Assembly: GCA_021782055.1 (NCBI GenBank)
Contig: JAJXVP010000019.1
Coordinates: 1-27,703 of the forward strand
Direction: 5' to 3'
Length of the DNA stretch: 27,703 nucleotides
Source of the DNA: a bacterium
GTDB lineage: Bacteria; Spirochaetota; Spirochaetia; JABEVK01
A program made the translations under genes and the position numbers. Below are positions 6,375 through 13,759 of this stretch, piece after piece (the first letter of the stretch is position 1; every line of letters starts with the position of its first letter). The notes beneath the pieces were generated by a model. The model did not search any database. It was given only the letters and a program-made list of their open reading frames with translations, and was not told the DNA's origin.

Positions 6375-8874
6375 AGGTTTAACACAACGAGCTCAGCGCA
6401 TCCTGACCGTTTTATCGCAAGAAGAAGCTCGACGTTTTCATTCTGATCAGCTCCTCCCCGAGCATGTCATTCTGGCCCTTCTTAAAGATGGCGAAGGCAT
6501 TGGATATAAAGCGCTAAAATCTATGAATGTTGACCTCAATGCACTTCAGCTCGAAATTGAAAAAGCGATTCCTCGAAAACCTTCAGGTTTTGTGTTAGGG
6601 GATGTCCCGCCCTCTAAGCGAGGAAAGCGAATTTTAGAAGAGAGCGCCAATGAAGCAAGAGCCTTGGGGCACGAGTACATTGGCACCGAACATCTTTTGC
6701 TGGCGGCGGTTGCCGAAACAGGAAGTGTTGTGTCCCTCTATCTTCAAAATAATAGTATTACCATTGACACCCTGCGTGAAGTGATCAGCGATCTGTCTGG
6801 CGGCTCCCCGGTACGCACTCGAGAGCCCCGGCAACTTCCGGCTGTTGAAGATCAACGCTGGAAAAGGCCTACGCCCAGTATGCCGAATAAAAAAACAACG
6901 CCGACTCTCGATGAGTTTTCGCGCGATCTTACGGCACTGGCACAGAAAAAGGCCTTAGATCCTGTGGTTGGTCGAGAAAAAGAAATGGCCCGCGTGATTC
7001 AAATTCTCGCCCGCCGTACTAAGAACAACCCGGTTCTGATTGGCGAACCTGGGGTGGGAAAAACCGCGATTGTCGAAGCTTTGGCTCAAGCGATTATAGC
7101 CGACGCTGTACCGGCGTCGTTGTCCGGAAAACGGCTCATGACCCTGGACTTAGCCGCACTGATCGCTGGCACCAAATACCGAGGGGAGTTTGAAGAGCGA
7201 CTCAAACGGGTAATGAAAGAAATTACCGCGGTAGGAAACGTCATTCTCTTTATTGATGAATTGCATACCATCATTGGGGCCGGTGGTGCAGAAGGGGCTA
7301 TCGATGCCAGCAATATGCTCAAGCCGGCCCTGTCTCGCGGCGAAATTCAGTGCATAGGTGCGACTACGTTAGCAGAATACCGTAAGCATATTGAAAAAGA
7401 CGCCGCGCTGGAAAGGCGTTTTCAACCGGTTATCGTAGGGGAACCTTCGGTGGAACAGGCTGTCGAGATCCTTCAAGGTATAGCCGATAAGTATGCTCAA
7501 TTTCACAATGTAGTTTACACTCCCGAGGCGATTGAGGCTGCCGCTTCGTTATCGCATCGGTATATCTCAGATCGTAGCCTTCCCGATAAGGCCATTGACT
7601 TGATGGATGAGGCGGGTTCTCAGAAAAAAATTGAAAATAACTATCGGCCTGTTGAAGTGTCTCAGCTAGAGCAACAAGTAGAAGCGTTGGTCAAAGAAAA
7701 GAACGAGCTGGTGAGCAACCAAAACTACGAACGGGCCGCCGCTATTCGCGACGAGGTCAGGCGTCTTAAGCAAGAAGTCGAAGAAGCTCGTCAACGGTGG
7801 GAAAATCATTCAGAGGCTCAGCCCCGTACCGTAACCGTCGAAGACATTCAAAATATTTTGGCGGATGTTACCGGGATCCCTTTGAACCGGATTGCCCAAA
7901 CTGAAGCAGAAAAACTCTTACAGGTTGAAGCAGTTTTGCACCAGTCGGTCGTGGGGCAAGAAGAAGCGATCTCGGCGATTGCCTCAGCGATCCGCCGGGC
8001 GCGGACGGGTTTAAACTCTCCTCGTCGACCGTTAGGCTCGTTTATCTTTTTGGGTCCCACCGGAGTCGGCAAATCGTTGTTAGCCAAGACGCTAGCGGAC
8101 TTTCTTTTTGGCAGTACCGAAAACCTCATCCGCTTGGATATGTCTGATTTTATGGAAAAACACAATGTCAGTCGGTTAGTAGGGGCGCCACCGGGGTATG
8201 TTGGGTACGAAGAAGGTGGCCTTTTGACCGAAAAAATTCGTCGCAAACCCTACAGCGTGGTTCTGCTAGACGAAATTGAAAAAGCCCACCCGGACGTTTT
8301 TAACCTGCTGTTACAGATTCTTGAAGAGGGTGAATTGCAGGATAACTTAGGACACACCGTATCATTTCGAAATACCATCCTCATTATGACCTCGAATGCG
8401 GGTGCCCGACAGATCACTAAAGCCGGCGGCATGGGCTTTCAGACACAAGAAGGACTTTTGAACTATCAAGAGATCAAATCCTCGGCCATGAATGAACTAA
8501 AGCGTCTCTTTCGGCCTGAGTTCATCAACCGTGTTGATGAAATTGTGGTTTTCCATGCCCTCACGACGAAAGAAGTCGAAGTCATTTTTGATCTTTTACT
8601 AGGCGAAGTTCGAGAACGCCTCTTACAGCGCAACCTTCACTTAGAAATGTCACCTAAGGCAAAAGCGTGGTTGATTCAAAAAGGCTACGACCCGTTGTAT
8701 GGAGCCCGCCCGCTACGCCGGGTTCTTCAACGCGAGTTAGAAGATGTGCTCTCTACCGAGATCTTGAAGGGCCATTTAGAAGCTGGCGACCGTATTGTCG
8801 TCGAGCTTCGCCGTGAAAAGCTGGCACTAAAAATTCGAAAACCGTCTCAACCGGAACCGGCACCGGCTCGATGA
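6367..8874 (+). CDS. clpC: AAA+ unfoldase ClpC
   Basis: ClpC unfolds proteins and feeds them to ClpP. The 835-residue protein has the N-domain double repeat (about 1-145, with PEHVILALL and GTEHLLLAA keeping the two glutamates used for phosphoarginine). AAA-1 has Walker A GEPGVGKT near 225 and Walker B LFIDELHT. A middle UVR/coiled-coil segment spans about 440-480, and AAA-2 has Walker A GPTGVGKS near 563 and VVLLDEIEKAHPDV. An MGF tripeptide near 689 fits the (I/V/L)GF ClpP-docking loop that ClpB lacks. I chose ATG 6367 (MFKGLTQRAQ) over an upstream in-frame start because it gives the ClpC N-terminus and follows GGGGGGC. It overlaps mcsB by 8 bases and the next gene by ATGA. Confidence 0.97.
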   Translation: MFKGLTQRAQRILTVLSQEEARRFHSDQLLPEHVILALLKDGEGIGYKALKSMNVDLNALQLEIEKAIPRKPSGFVLGDVPPSKRGKRILEESANEARALGHEYIGTEHLLLAAVAETGSVVSLYLQNNSITIDTLREVISDLSGGSPVRTREPRQLPAVEDQRWKRPTPSMPNKKTTPTLDEFSRDLTALAQKKALDPVVGREKEMARVIQILARRTKNNPVLIGEPGVGKTAIVEALAQAIIADAVPASLSGKRLMTLDLAALIAGTKYRGEFEERLKRVMKEITAVGNVILFIDELHTIIGAGGAEGAIDASNMLKPALSRGEIQCIGATTLAEYRKHIEKDAALERRFQPVIVGEPSVEQAVEILQGIADKYAQFHNVVYTPEAIEAAASLSHRYISDRSLPDKAIDLMDEAGSQKKIENNYRPVEVSQLEQQVEALVKEKNELVSNQNYERAAAIRDEVRRLKQEVEEARQRWENHSEAQPRTVTVEDIQNILADVTGIPLNRIAQTEAEKLLQVEAVLHQSVVGQEEAISAIASAIRRARTGLNSPRRPLGSFIFLGPTGVGKSLLAKTLADFLFGSTENLIRLDMSDFMEKHNVSRLVGAPPGYVGYEEGGLLTEKIRRKPYSVVLLDEIEKAHPDVFNLLLQILEEGELQDNLGHTVSFRNTILIMTSNAGARQITKAGGMGFQTQEGLLNYQEIKSSAMNELKRLFRPEFINRVDEIVVFHALTTKEVEVIFDLLLGEVRERLLQRNLHLEMSPKAKAWLIQKGYDPLYGARPLRRVLQRELEDVLSTEILKGHLEAGDRIVVELRREKLALKIRKPSQPEPAPAR

Positions 8875-11612
8875 GAAAAGTTCTGCTCTTGGGGATCTTG
8901 TTGTGTGTTGGGGTGGCAGCTTGGGCTGAAACCCCGCATCACCTGTGGTCGGCCATGGAACAAGCTTTCAACGCTCAGTCGTGGACAGAAACCGCCGAGT
9001 TAGGGACTAGGTTTCTTGAAATGTATCCCGATGATCCCCAGGCTGGCCCCGCTTGCTTTTTAAGGGGCATGGCGTTGTTGCGCTCAGGTCACCCTGAACA
9101 AGCTTTGGGTAGCTTTCAAAAAGCGACGCGGCTGGTGTCTTCGGGGCCGCTCACTCAGCGTCTTCCTTTTTGGGAAGGCTATGCCGCCTATCAAGCCGGC
9201 CAGTACTCCACGGCCGTGGAGGCTTGGGAACGGCAGACTAAACTCGCCCAAGACTCTGATTTGACCGCTCAAGCCTGGTTTTATTTAGGTCTTGCCCGCC
9301 AAAAGCTAGGTGAGCCCTCAGCGGTTCACGCCTGGACAAAATTCTTGGACCAACCGCGAGCCGACCAGCTCAAACCGCAGGCGTTAATTCGACTTGGTGA
9401 TCTGCTTGTCAAATCAGAACCAAACCAGGCGCAAAAAGCCTGGGCACGCCTCGTTCAGGACTATCCCCACAGTTCTTTGGCCCCCGACGCTGCTTTAAGG
9501 TTGGCACCCCTCTTGGCCCCAAAAAATCCAGAGCAGGAAGCTAGCCTGCTCGAACAGGTTTGGAAGAACCACCCCGACCGGGGTTCAGAACTTCTACCCG
9601 TTCTGATTGATTCTGAACAACGTCAAACCCACTTTGCTCGGGCGGCACACTTCGTTCGTGCCTATCTCGCAGGGAACTTACCTTCGTCTGTTCGTCAAAA
9701 AGCGTGGTCAGATTTAGCCTGGCTACAAACTCAGCTTAGTGAGGATTCTACAAGCTCTTGGGCTAAGGCCACCCAGGGACCTGACGAAGAGCTTGCCGCT
9801 AGGGCCGAACTTTCATGGGCTCTAGGCAAAGAAGCTTCTGGTCAAAAGGCTGAGGCCGCCGAAGGGTCGTATCGTTGGGCAGAGGAGCATTCGCAGGCAC
9901 CAACCGAAACACTCTTATGGAATAGCGTTAGGCTTTGGCGCGAACAAGAACATTGGGAGCATGCCCAGAGGGCGTTAAAGCTTTTACTCCTGCGTTATCC
10001 CGGTTCTTCGCAGGTTCCTACCTACCTTCTCGAAGAGGCAAAACTTGCGCAACAGTTGGGACGCTCCAGCCAGGTACTCCAAATTTGCCAACAATTGGGG
10101 ACAAGCTATGGTTCTACCCCCGAAGCCCACGAAGGACTCTATTTGATGGGCATGGTTTATCTGAACCGAGGGGAACCGCTTAGGGCAGAGGGCTACTTTT
10201 ACACGCTGATGGAGCGGCTCGGCAACGGTCAGACGAGCCAGAATTCGATAAGCCCCGAGCAACAGGACCTGTACTGGCGAGCTCTGCTGGCACGGGGTAT
10301 GGCGTTTTTGGACGGTGGGAAGAATGATCTGGCTCAAGCCAGCCTTAAGCGATTGATCAATGAAAGTCCAGAGGGACCTTGGACGGGAGCTGCTTGGTCC
10401 GCTTTAGGTGCTGTACTTTTTCGAGAAGCCCGTTACCAAGAGGCTTCTGAGGCCTATGCTCAGGCCGTTTTCCATCTCAAATTGCCCGACCAGTTACCAG
10501 ACCAGGAAAAGGCGGCCTGGTACCAGGCTCAGGCCTTAAGTACTGGTCAGCTTTGGGTAAAAGCGGCCCCCGTGTACGCCAGTTTTGTAAAGGCCTATCC
10601 CGAGTCCTCACACCACCAAGAGGCCTTGTTTTTAGAAGGGCTTTGCTGGGCACGACAAGGAAAGCCTCAACAAGCGTTAGCAGTTTGGACACCAGAATTG
10701 ACCCGGCGTTCCCCCTCGTTGCCGGCAGACTGGTGGGAAGAGGCTGCCGTCGCTGATCTTCAGCTAGGGCACCTCCCTCAAGCTTGGCAACGTCTCGAGC
10801 AGATGGCTGACCTTTACCATAAGACTCCCGAAGTTGTGGCGGAACTCTTCAATCATTGGGCCCAAACGGCGCAAAGTTTGGGTAAGGCCGAAGAGGCCTC
10901 GAAGGCCTACAGCTATGTGGTCGTCCATTACCCACAGACCAAGGCGGCCGAAATCGCTCTGCCGCAAGCCGCAGGAGCCTTAGTTCAGCCGGGCGGGGAC
11001 CTTAAACAAGCTTTTGATCGTTACGCCCAATATTTTCATACTTATGGACGAACCATTGAAGCGGTTTCGGTACTAAAGGCGGCCTGCCTACAAATGAGCC
11101 GGACTACTCCTCAAGGTTTTGCCCAATTCTACCGGTTAGCAAAAACCTGGCCACTTTCGCCCGAGGCTGAGGCGGAATTGGAGCTTCAATGGTGGATCAG
11201 CCGCATCGATGTCGACTCTTCTGAAGCTCTCACAGCCTTAGCTAAGCTGGCAAGAACCGCCCCATGGGCGTCTCAACGCTCCGAGGCCTTAAGAGCTGCT
11301 GGCCTTTGGGCCCTTCGTCAGCAAAAGTGGGATCAGGCCAGAGCCTTTTTAAAAGCGGCAAGCCGTCTTGGGGATGACTTGTCCATTTTTCAAGCTCGTC
11401 TGGCGTTATCCGATTTAGCAGAACAGCAGGGACAGACAGAAACAGCCGCTCGGCTTTTAGAGTCTGCCGTGCTTCAATCAGGAGAAGGAGTTCCCCAGGC
11501 GTTTCGCCTAAAAGCCCTTCAAAACGCTCTTTCGTTGTGGAAAAAGCTTAACCGGCCCGACGAGGTTGCCCGTGTGCAAGCTCAAATGACTCAGGCAAAA
11601 GACTCCTCCTAG
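8871..11612 (+). CDS. Large exported TPR protein
   Basis: The 913-residue product starts with a signal peptide (MRKVLLLGILLCVGVAAWA, likely signal peptidase I cleavage after residue 19). The cysteine in it is not in a lipobox. The remainder is alpha-solenoid: many degenerate TPR/Sel1-like hairpins with recurrent motifs such as ACFLRGMALLRSGHPEQALGSF, AWFYLGLARQKLGEP and LFLEGLCWARQGKPQQALAVW. It is probably a periplasmic scaffold, analogous in architecture to YbgF/BamD-type or other envelope TPR proteins, but I recognise no specific family. It starts in ATGA overlap with clpC, so it is coupled to a cytoplasmic unfoldase gene although it acts outside the cytoplasm. It ends the long + strand run. 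Confidence 0.85.
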   Translation: MRKVLLLGILLCVGVAAWAETPHHLWSAMEQAFNAQSWTETAELGTRFLEMYPDDPQAGPACFLRGMALLRSGHPEQALGSFQKATRLVSSGPLTQRLPFWEGYAAYQAGQYSTAVEAWERQTKLAQDSDLTAQAWFYLGLARQKLGEPSAVHAWTKFLDQPRADQLKPQALIRLGDLLVKSEPNQAQKAWARLVQDYPHSSLAPDAALRLAPLLAPKNPEQEASLLEQVWKNHPDRGSELLPVLIDSEQRQTHFARAAHFVRAYLAGNLPSSVRQKAWSDLAWLQTQLSEDSTSSWAKATQGPDEELAARAELSWALGKEASGQKAEAAEGSYRWAEEHSQAPTETLLWNSVRLWREQEHWEHAQRALKLLLLRYPGSSQVPTYLLEEAKLAQQLGRSSQVLQICQQLGTSYGSTPEAHEGLYLMGMVYLNRGEPLRAEGYFYTLMERLGNGQTSQNSISPEQQDLYWRALLARGMAFLDGGKNDLAQASLKRLINESPEGPWTGAAWSALGAVLFREARYQEASEAYAQAVFHLKLPDQLPDQEKAAWYQAQALSTGQLWVKAAPVYASFVKAYPESSHHQEALFLEGLCWARQGKPQQALAVWTPELTRRSPSLPADWWEEAAVADLQLGHLPQAWQRLEQMADLYHKTPEVVAELFNHWAQTAQSLGKAEEASKAYSYVVVHYPQTKAAEIALPQAAGALVQPGGDLKQAFDRYAQYFHTYGRTIEAVSVLKAACLQMSRTTPQGFAQFYRLAKTWPLSPEAEAELELQWWISRIDVDSSEALTALAKLARTAPWASQRSEALRAAGLWALRQQKWDQARAFLKAASRLGDDLSIFQARLALSDLAEQQGQTETAARLLESAVLQSGEGVPQAFRLKALQNALSLWKKLNRPDEVARVQAQMTQAKDSS

Positions 11613-11615
11613 CCC

Positions 11616-11644
11616 TTTACAGATTGCTTTGTTCTGGATATAAT
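11616..11644 (+). promoter_or_regulatory. Sigma-70 promoter for rpoZ-miaA
   Basis: TTTACA (11616-11621) is separated by exactly 17 bases from a perfect TATAAT (11639-11644). It begins three bases after the stop of the exported TPR gene and ends 22 bases before the TTG start of rpoZ. The predicted transcript start is around 11651. This is one of the best-looking promoters in the window. Confidence 0.78.
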
Positions 11645-11666
11645 TTTTTGTCTTTAGGAGGCCGCT

Positions 11667-11858
11667 TTGGGTATTTGCTTGGATAGAATTGTCGATTTTG
11701 ACGGCAACATTTACGAGGTAACCAATGCCGTAATTCGCCGGTCGCGACAAATCACAGAAGTCGGCGATGACGATCTTGAACAAAATAACTATAAAATTGT
11801 TTCTACAGCGTTAACTCAGATCTTTTCGAAAAAAGTTGAGTATCAGCTCCAAGACTAA
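11667..11858 (+). CDS. rpoZ: RNA polymerase omega subunit-like protein
   Basis: Omega assists folding and assembly of the RNA polymerase beta-prime subunit. The 63-residue product resembles RpoZ: LDRIVDFDGNIYEVTNAVIRRSRQI matches the conserved helix that starts omega, and NYKIVSTALTQIFSKKVEY matches the second conserved helix. The start is TTG at 11667, set by a consensus AGGAGG (11656-11661) five bases upstream; no ATG lies in a better place. It overlaps miaA by 23 bases. A small omega-like gene before miaA is, to my recollection, a spirochaete arrangement. It has its own strong promoter. Confidence 0.85.
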   Translation: MGICLDRIVDFDGNIYEVTNAVIRRSRQITEVGDDDLEQNNYKIVSTALTQIFSKKVEYQLQD

Positions 11859-12762
11859 ACCAGTAGTACTTGTTTTTGGTCCGACAGGAGTGGGGAAAAC
11901 CCGCTTCCTGATCGACCACGCCTCTGCCTTCGGAGAGGTTGTCACTGTCGATTCCGTTCAGGTGTACCGTCGTCTGGATATAGGTTCGGCGAAACCTAGC
12001 CGTGAAGAACGTTCCGCTTTTCCCCACCATCTGTTAGATCTTGTTGATCCGCGTGAAAGTTTTGATGTCGGAGCTTTTCTTGCACATGCCGAGAGTGTAA
12101 TTCCGCTCATTCATGGTCGAGGAAAAATTCCTGTGCTTTGTGGGGGCACGGCCTTTTACTTTTGGAATTTTATCTATGGGTTGCCTCTGACCCCAGCCTC
12201 AGACCCCGAGATTCGTCGGCAAGCCGCGAAAGATTTAGCCCTTTGGGGGTTTTCCGGGCTAAAAGAACGCTATAGCAAGCTTGATCCTGTTTCCGCTCAA
12301 CGCTTGGGCGCTCAGGATATTTACCGCTGGACTAGAGCCTGGGAGGTTTTTTTGCAAACGGGCAAACCCCTATCAGCCTTTGTCCGCCCCCAACAACCTC
12401 GTTCCGATTATCAGCTAGAAATTTTTTCCTTGGAACGCCCAAAAGAAGAGCTGTCACGCCGTTTAGACGAACGGATCGATCAAATGCTCGCCGAGGGACT
12501 TCTTGATGAAATTCAAGGTCTTTTGAACGACGGCTATTCTGAAAACGACCCAGGTCTGAGAGCTATAGGTTACGCTGAGTTTTTACCATGGCTTGTTCAC
12601 GGCAAAGGAAGCCGTGACGAGGCACTTCAGGCTTTGCGGTGGCATTCTCGGCAGTACGCCAAACGACAGCGGACCTTTTTTCGTCGAGTTGAGGGGGCTA
12701 GGGCAGTGAATCCTGATTTTCCAGAACCGTTTCTTGAGGTGTTGCGCCAGTTGACGAGCTAG
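11836..12762 (+). CDS. miaA: tRNA dimethylallyltransferase MiaA
   Basis: MiaA transfers the dimethylallyl group to A37 of tRNAs reading UNN codons, the first step to ms2i6A. The 308-residue product has the P-loop GPTGVGKT (15-22), the DSVQVYRRLDIGSAKPS block that holds catalytic and substrate residues, CGGTAFYFWNFIYGLP, and the AIGYAEF motif near the C-terminal part. Length is normal. The only reasonable start is TTG 11836, inside the end of rpoZ, with a poor ribosome site (CGAAAAAAG), so its translation probably depends on rpoZ translation. An ATG start is lacking. GGTA replaces the usual GGTG in the CGGT loop, a mild change. Confidence 0.95.
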   Translation: MSISSKTKPVVLVFGPTGVGKTRFLIDHASAFGEVVTVDSVQVYRRLDIGSAKPSREERSAFPHHLLDLVDPRESFDVGAFLAHAESVIPLIHGRGKIPVLCGGTAFYFWNFIYGLPLTPASDPEIRRQAAKDLALWGFSGLKERYSKLDPVSAQRLGAQDIYRWTRAWEVFLQTGKPLSAFVRPQQPRSDYQLEIFSLERPKEELSRRLDERIDQMLAEGLLDEIQGLLNDGYSENDPGLRAIGYAEFLPWLVHGKGSRDEALQALRWHSRQYAKRQRTFFRRVEGARAVNPDFPEPFLEVLRQLTS

Positions 12763-12779
12763 AAGGGTACCGGTATACT
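12751..12779 (+). promoter_or_regulatory. Sigma-70 promoter for the bS22-like gene
   Basis: TTGACG (12751-12756), 17 bases, TATACT (12774-12779) forms a near-consensus promoter. The -35 element is inside the last codons of miaA, whose stop is at 12760-12762. The expected transcript start near 12786 leaves a short leader before the GTG at 12808. Confidence 0.7.
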
Positions 12780-12807
12780 CTCTGAATCATTTCGGAAGGA
12801 GCGCACC

Positions 12808-12903
12808 GTGCCCTGTGGACGCAAACGGAAAAAGAAAAAGATCGCCACGCATAAACGTAAAAAGAAGCTGAGAAAAAACCGCCACAAAAAGAGAATCCGC
12901 TAG
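12808..12903 (+). CDS. Mini ribosomal protein bS22 (AURKAIP1/COX24 type)
   Basis: This 31-residue, extremely basic peptide (MPCGRKRKKKKIATHKRKKK, then LRKNRHKKRIR) matches the AURKAIP1/COX24 domain, the bacterial relative of mitochondrial mS38 that is known as bS22 in mycobacterial and, as I recall, Borrelia ribosomes. More than half the residues are Lys, Arg or His, and the KRKKKLRKNRHKKR block is the family signature. The start is GTG 12808 after GGAAGGAG (12793-12800) with 7-base spacing. It is short enough to be missed by usual gene-length cut-offs. It has its own promoter and is followed eight bases later by the flgH-like gene. Confidence 0.88.
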   Translation: MPCGRKRKKKKIATHKRKKKLRKNRHKKRIR

Positions 12904-12911
12904 GACCTCTC

Positions 12912-13541
12912 ATGAGAGCAGGTTGGTTGTTGCTTTTCCTGCTTATGGCGGCGCTTGCAGGCGCAGAGTCCCTTTGGGCCCCCGGGTCCAAAGGCTACTA
13001 CTCAGGGGTGCAGACTTTGCATCAGGGAGACTTTCTTCACGTTGTTTTGACGGGAGAAGCCTCCCTTTCTTTTAAAGCGGCTCGCTCTTCGAATCAGGCC
13101 ATCTCGCTGGATTTTGGTAGTGCTGCGGGTTTGACCTTACCGCCTGGCACCACTTCTGGCGGCGAAAAGCTTGCTTTGGACTCGCAGTGGAAAGTTAAAG
13201 ATTTTTCGTTAACAGTTCGCGTCGTTTCTGTTGACCCTTCAGGGGCGGCACAGATTGAAGGTAGTCGTACGCTTCAGATTTCGGGTGGTTTGGACACGTT
13301 GACCCTGACTGGGACGGTGGATCCTCGGTCAGTTGAGGGGCAAACGGTGGCATGGCAAAATGTTGCCGACCTTAACCTTGTTTATACCAGTGCTGCCGCG
13401 GGAACAAAACCGGTGGTTACGGCGCAAGATTATGGTCCCGACCACCAGCTCACTAAGGCAAAACAGGAGCAGCTGAAACGAGAATACCTCAACCGCTTTT
13501 TAAGCGGATTTTTTTCTGAGGGAACCAAAAAAGCTCCTTGA
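12912..13541 (+). CDS. flgH: FlgH-like (flagellar L-ring family) exported protein
   Basis: The 209-residue product has a signal peptide (MRAGWLLLFLLMAALAGA), cleaved before ESLW. The mature part follows FlgH, the L-ring protein around the flagellar rod: SLWAPGSKGYYSG, then QGDFLHVVLTGEASLSFKAA (compare the GDTLTIVLQE block with its S/A-rich stretch), and late in the chain ISGGLDTLTLTGTVDPRSVEGQTVAWQNVAD, matching the FlgH G-V-x-P-x-D-I and N-x-V-x-S-x-x-I-A-D blocks. FlgH is normally a lipoprotein, but no lipobox cysteine is present. No flgI, flgA or flgG is nearby. The ATG at 12912 has only a weak TAGGA upstream. The family is likely; a role in a true L-ring is uncertain if flagella are periplasmic. 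Confidence 0.75.
   Translation: MRAGWLLLFLLMAALAGAESLWAPGSKGYYSGVQTLHQGDFLHVVLTGEASLSFKAARSSNQAISLDFGSAAGLTLPPGTTSGGEKLALDSQWKVKDFSLTVRVVSVDPSGAAQIEGSRTLQISGGLDTLTLTGTVDPRSVEGQTVAWQNVADLNLVYTSAAAGTKPVVTAQDYGPDHQLTKAKQEQLKREYLNRFLSGFFSEGTKKAP
13493..13515 (+). terminator. Terminator-like hairpin inside flgH-like gene
   Basis: CCGCTT (13493-13498), loop TTT, AAGCGG (13502-13507), then A and seven Ts form the textbook shape of an intrinsic terminator. It lies inside the coding region, about nine codons before the stop, so the transcript would be cut before the last codons. It may separate this unit from the tRNA promoter just downstream. Confidence 0.5.
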
Positions 13542-13567
13542 CAGGGAAGCTGAAAACAGGGTATTTT
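13538..13567 (+). promoter_or_regulatory. Promoter for tRNA-Gln
   Basis: A consensus TTGACA (13538-13543), 18 bases, TATTTT (13562-13567) lies just upstream of the tRNA. The TGA stop of the flgH-like gene (13539-13541) is part of the -35 element. The predicted start near 13574 is about ten bases before the mature tRNA 5' end, leaving a short leader for RNase P. Confidence 0.65.
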
Positions 13568-13583
13568 GCCGACGAAGTTTAAT

Positions 13584-13654
13584 TTCCGGGTGGTGTAATG
13601 GTAGCACTACAGACTCTGGATCTGTTTGTGAGGGTTCAAATCCTTCCCCGGAAG
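13584..13654 (+). tRNA. tRNA-Gln (anticodon CTG)
   Basis: The cloverleaf can be drawn by eye. Acceptor TTCCGGG (13584-13590) pairs with CCCGGAA (13647-13653), followed by discriminator G. The D arm is GTG/CAC around TAATGGTAG. The anticodon stem ACAGA/TCTGT encloses the loop CTCTGGA with anticodon CTG, which reads CAG (Gln). The T arm GAGGG/CCTTC has loop TTCAAAT, with one G-U pair. CCA is not encoded and must be added. A tRNA-Gln(TTG) for CAA must lie elsewhere. The gene has its own promoter and terminator. Confidence 0.95.
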
Positions 13655-13670
13655 AATTGTTTATTGGTAA

Positions 13671-13697
13671 AAACCGGCAGACAGCCGGTTTTTTTTT
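13671..13697 (+). terminator. Intrinsic terminator after tRNA-Gln
   Basis: AAACCGGC (13671-13678), loop AGACA, GCCGGTTT (13684-13691), then a T run to 13697. The 8-bp G/C-rich stem plus U tract is a strong rho-independent terminator, placed 17 bases after the tRNA. Confidence 0.9.
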
Positions 13698-13759
13698 AAT
13701 CTGAAGTTTTCAGCCCAAGATACCGCAGTGTTTGGGGCGAGAACGAAGGTGAGGGGCAA

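Noticed and set aside
13700..13759. Pyrimidine-responsive attenuator before carA
   Set aside because: The 60-base gap has no second hairpin or PyrR-type conserved box; the only terminator belongs to the tRNA.
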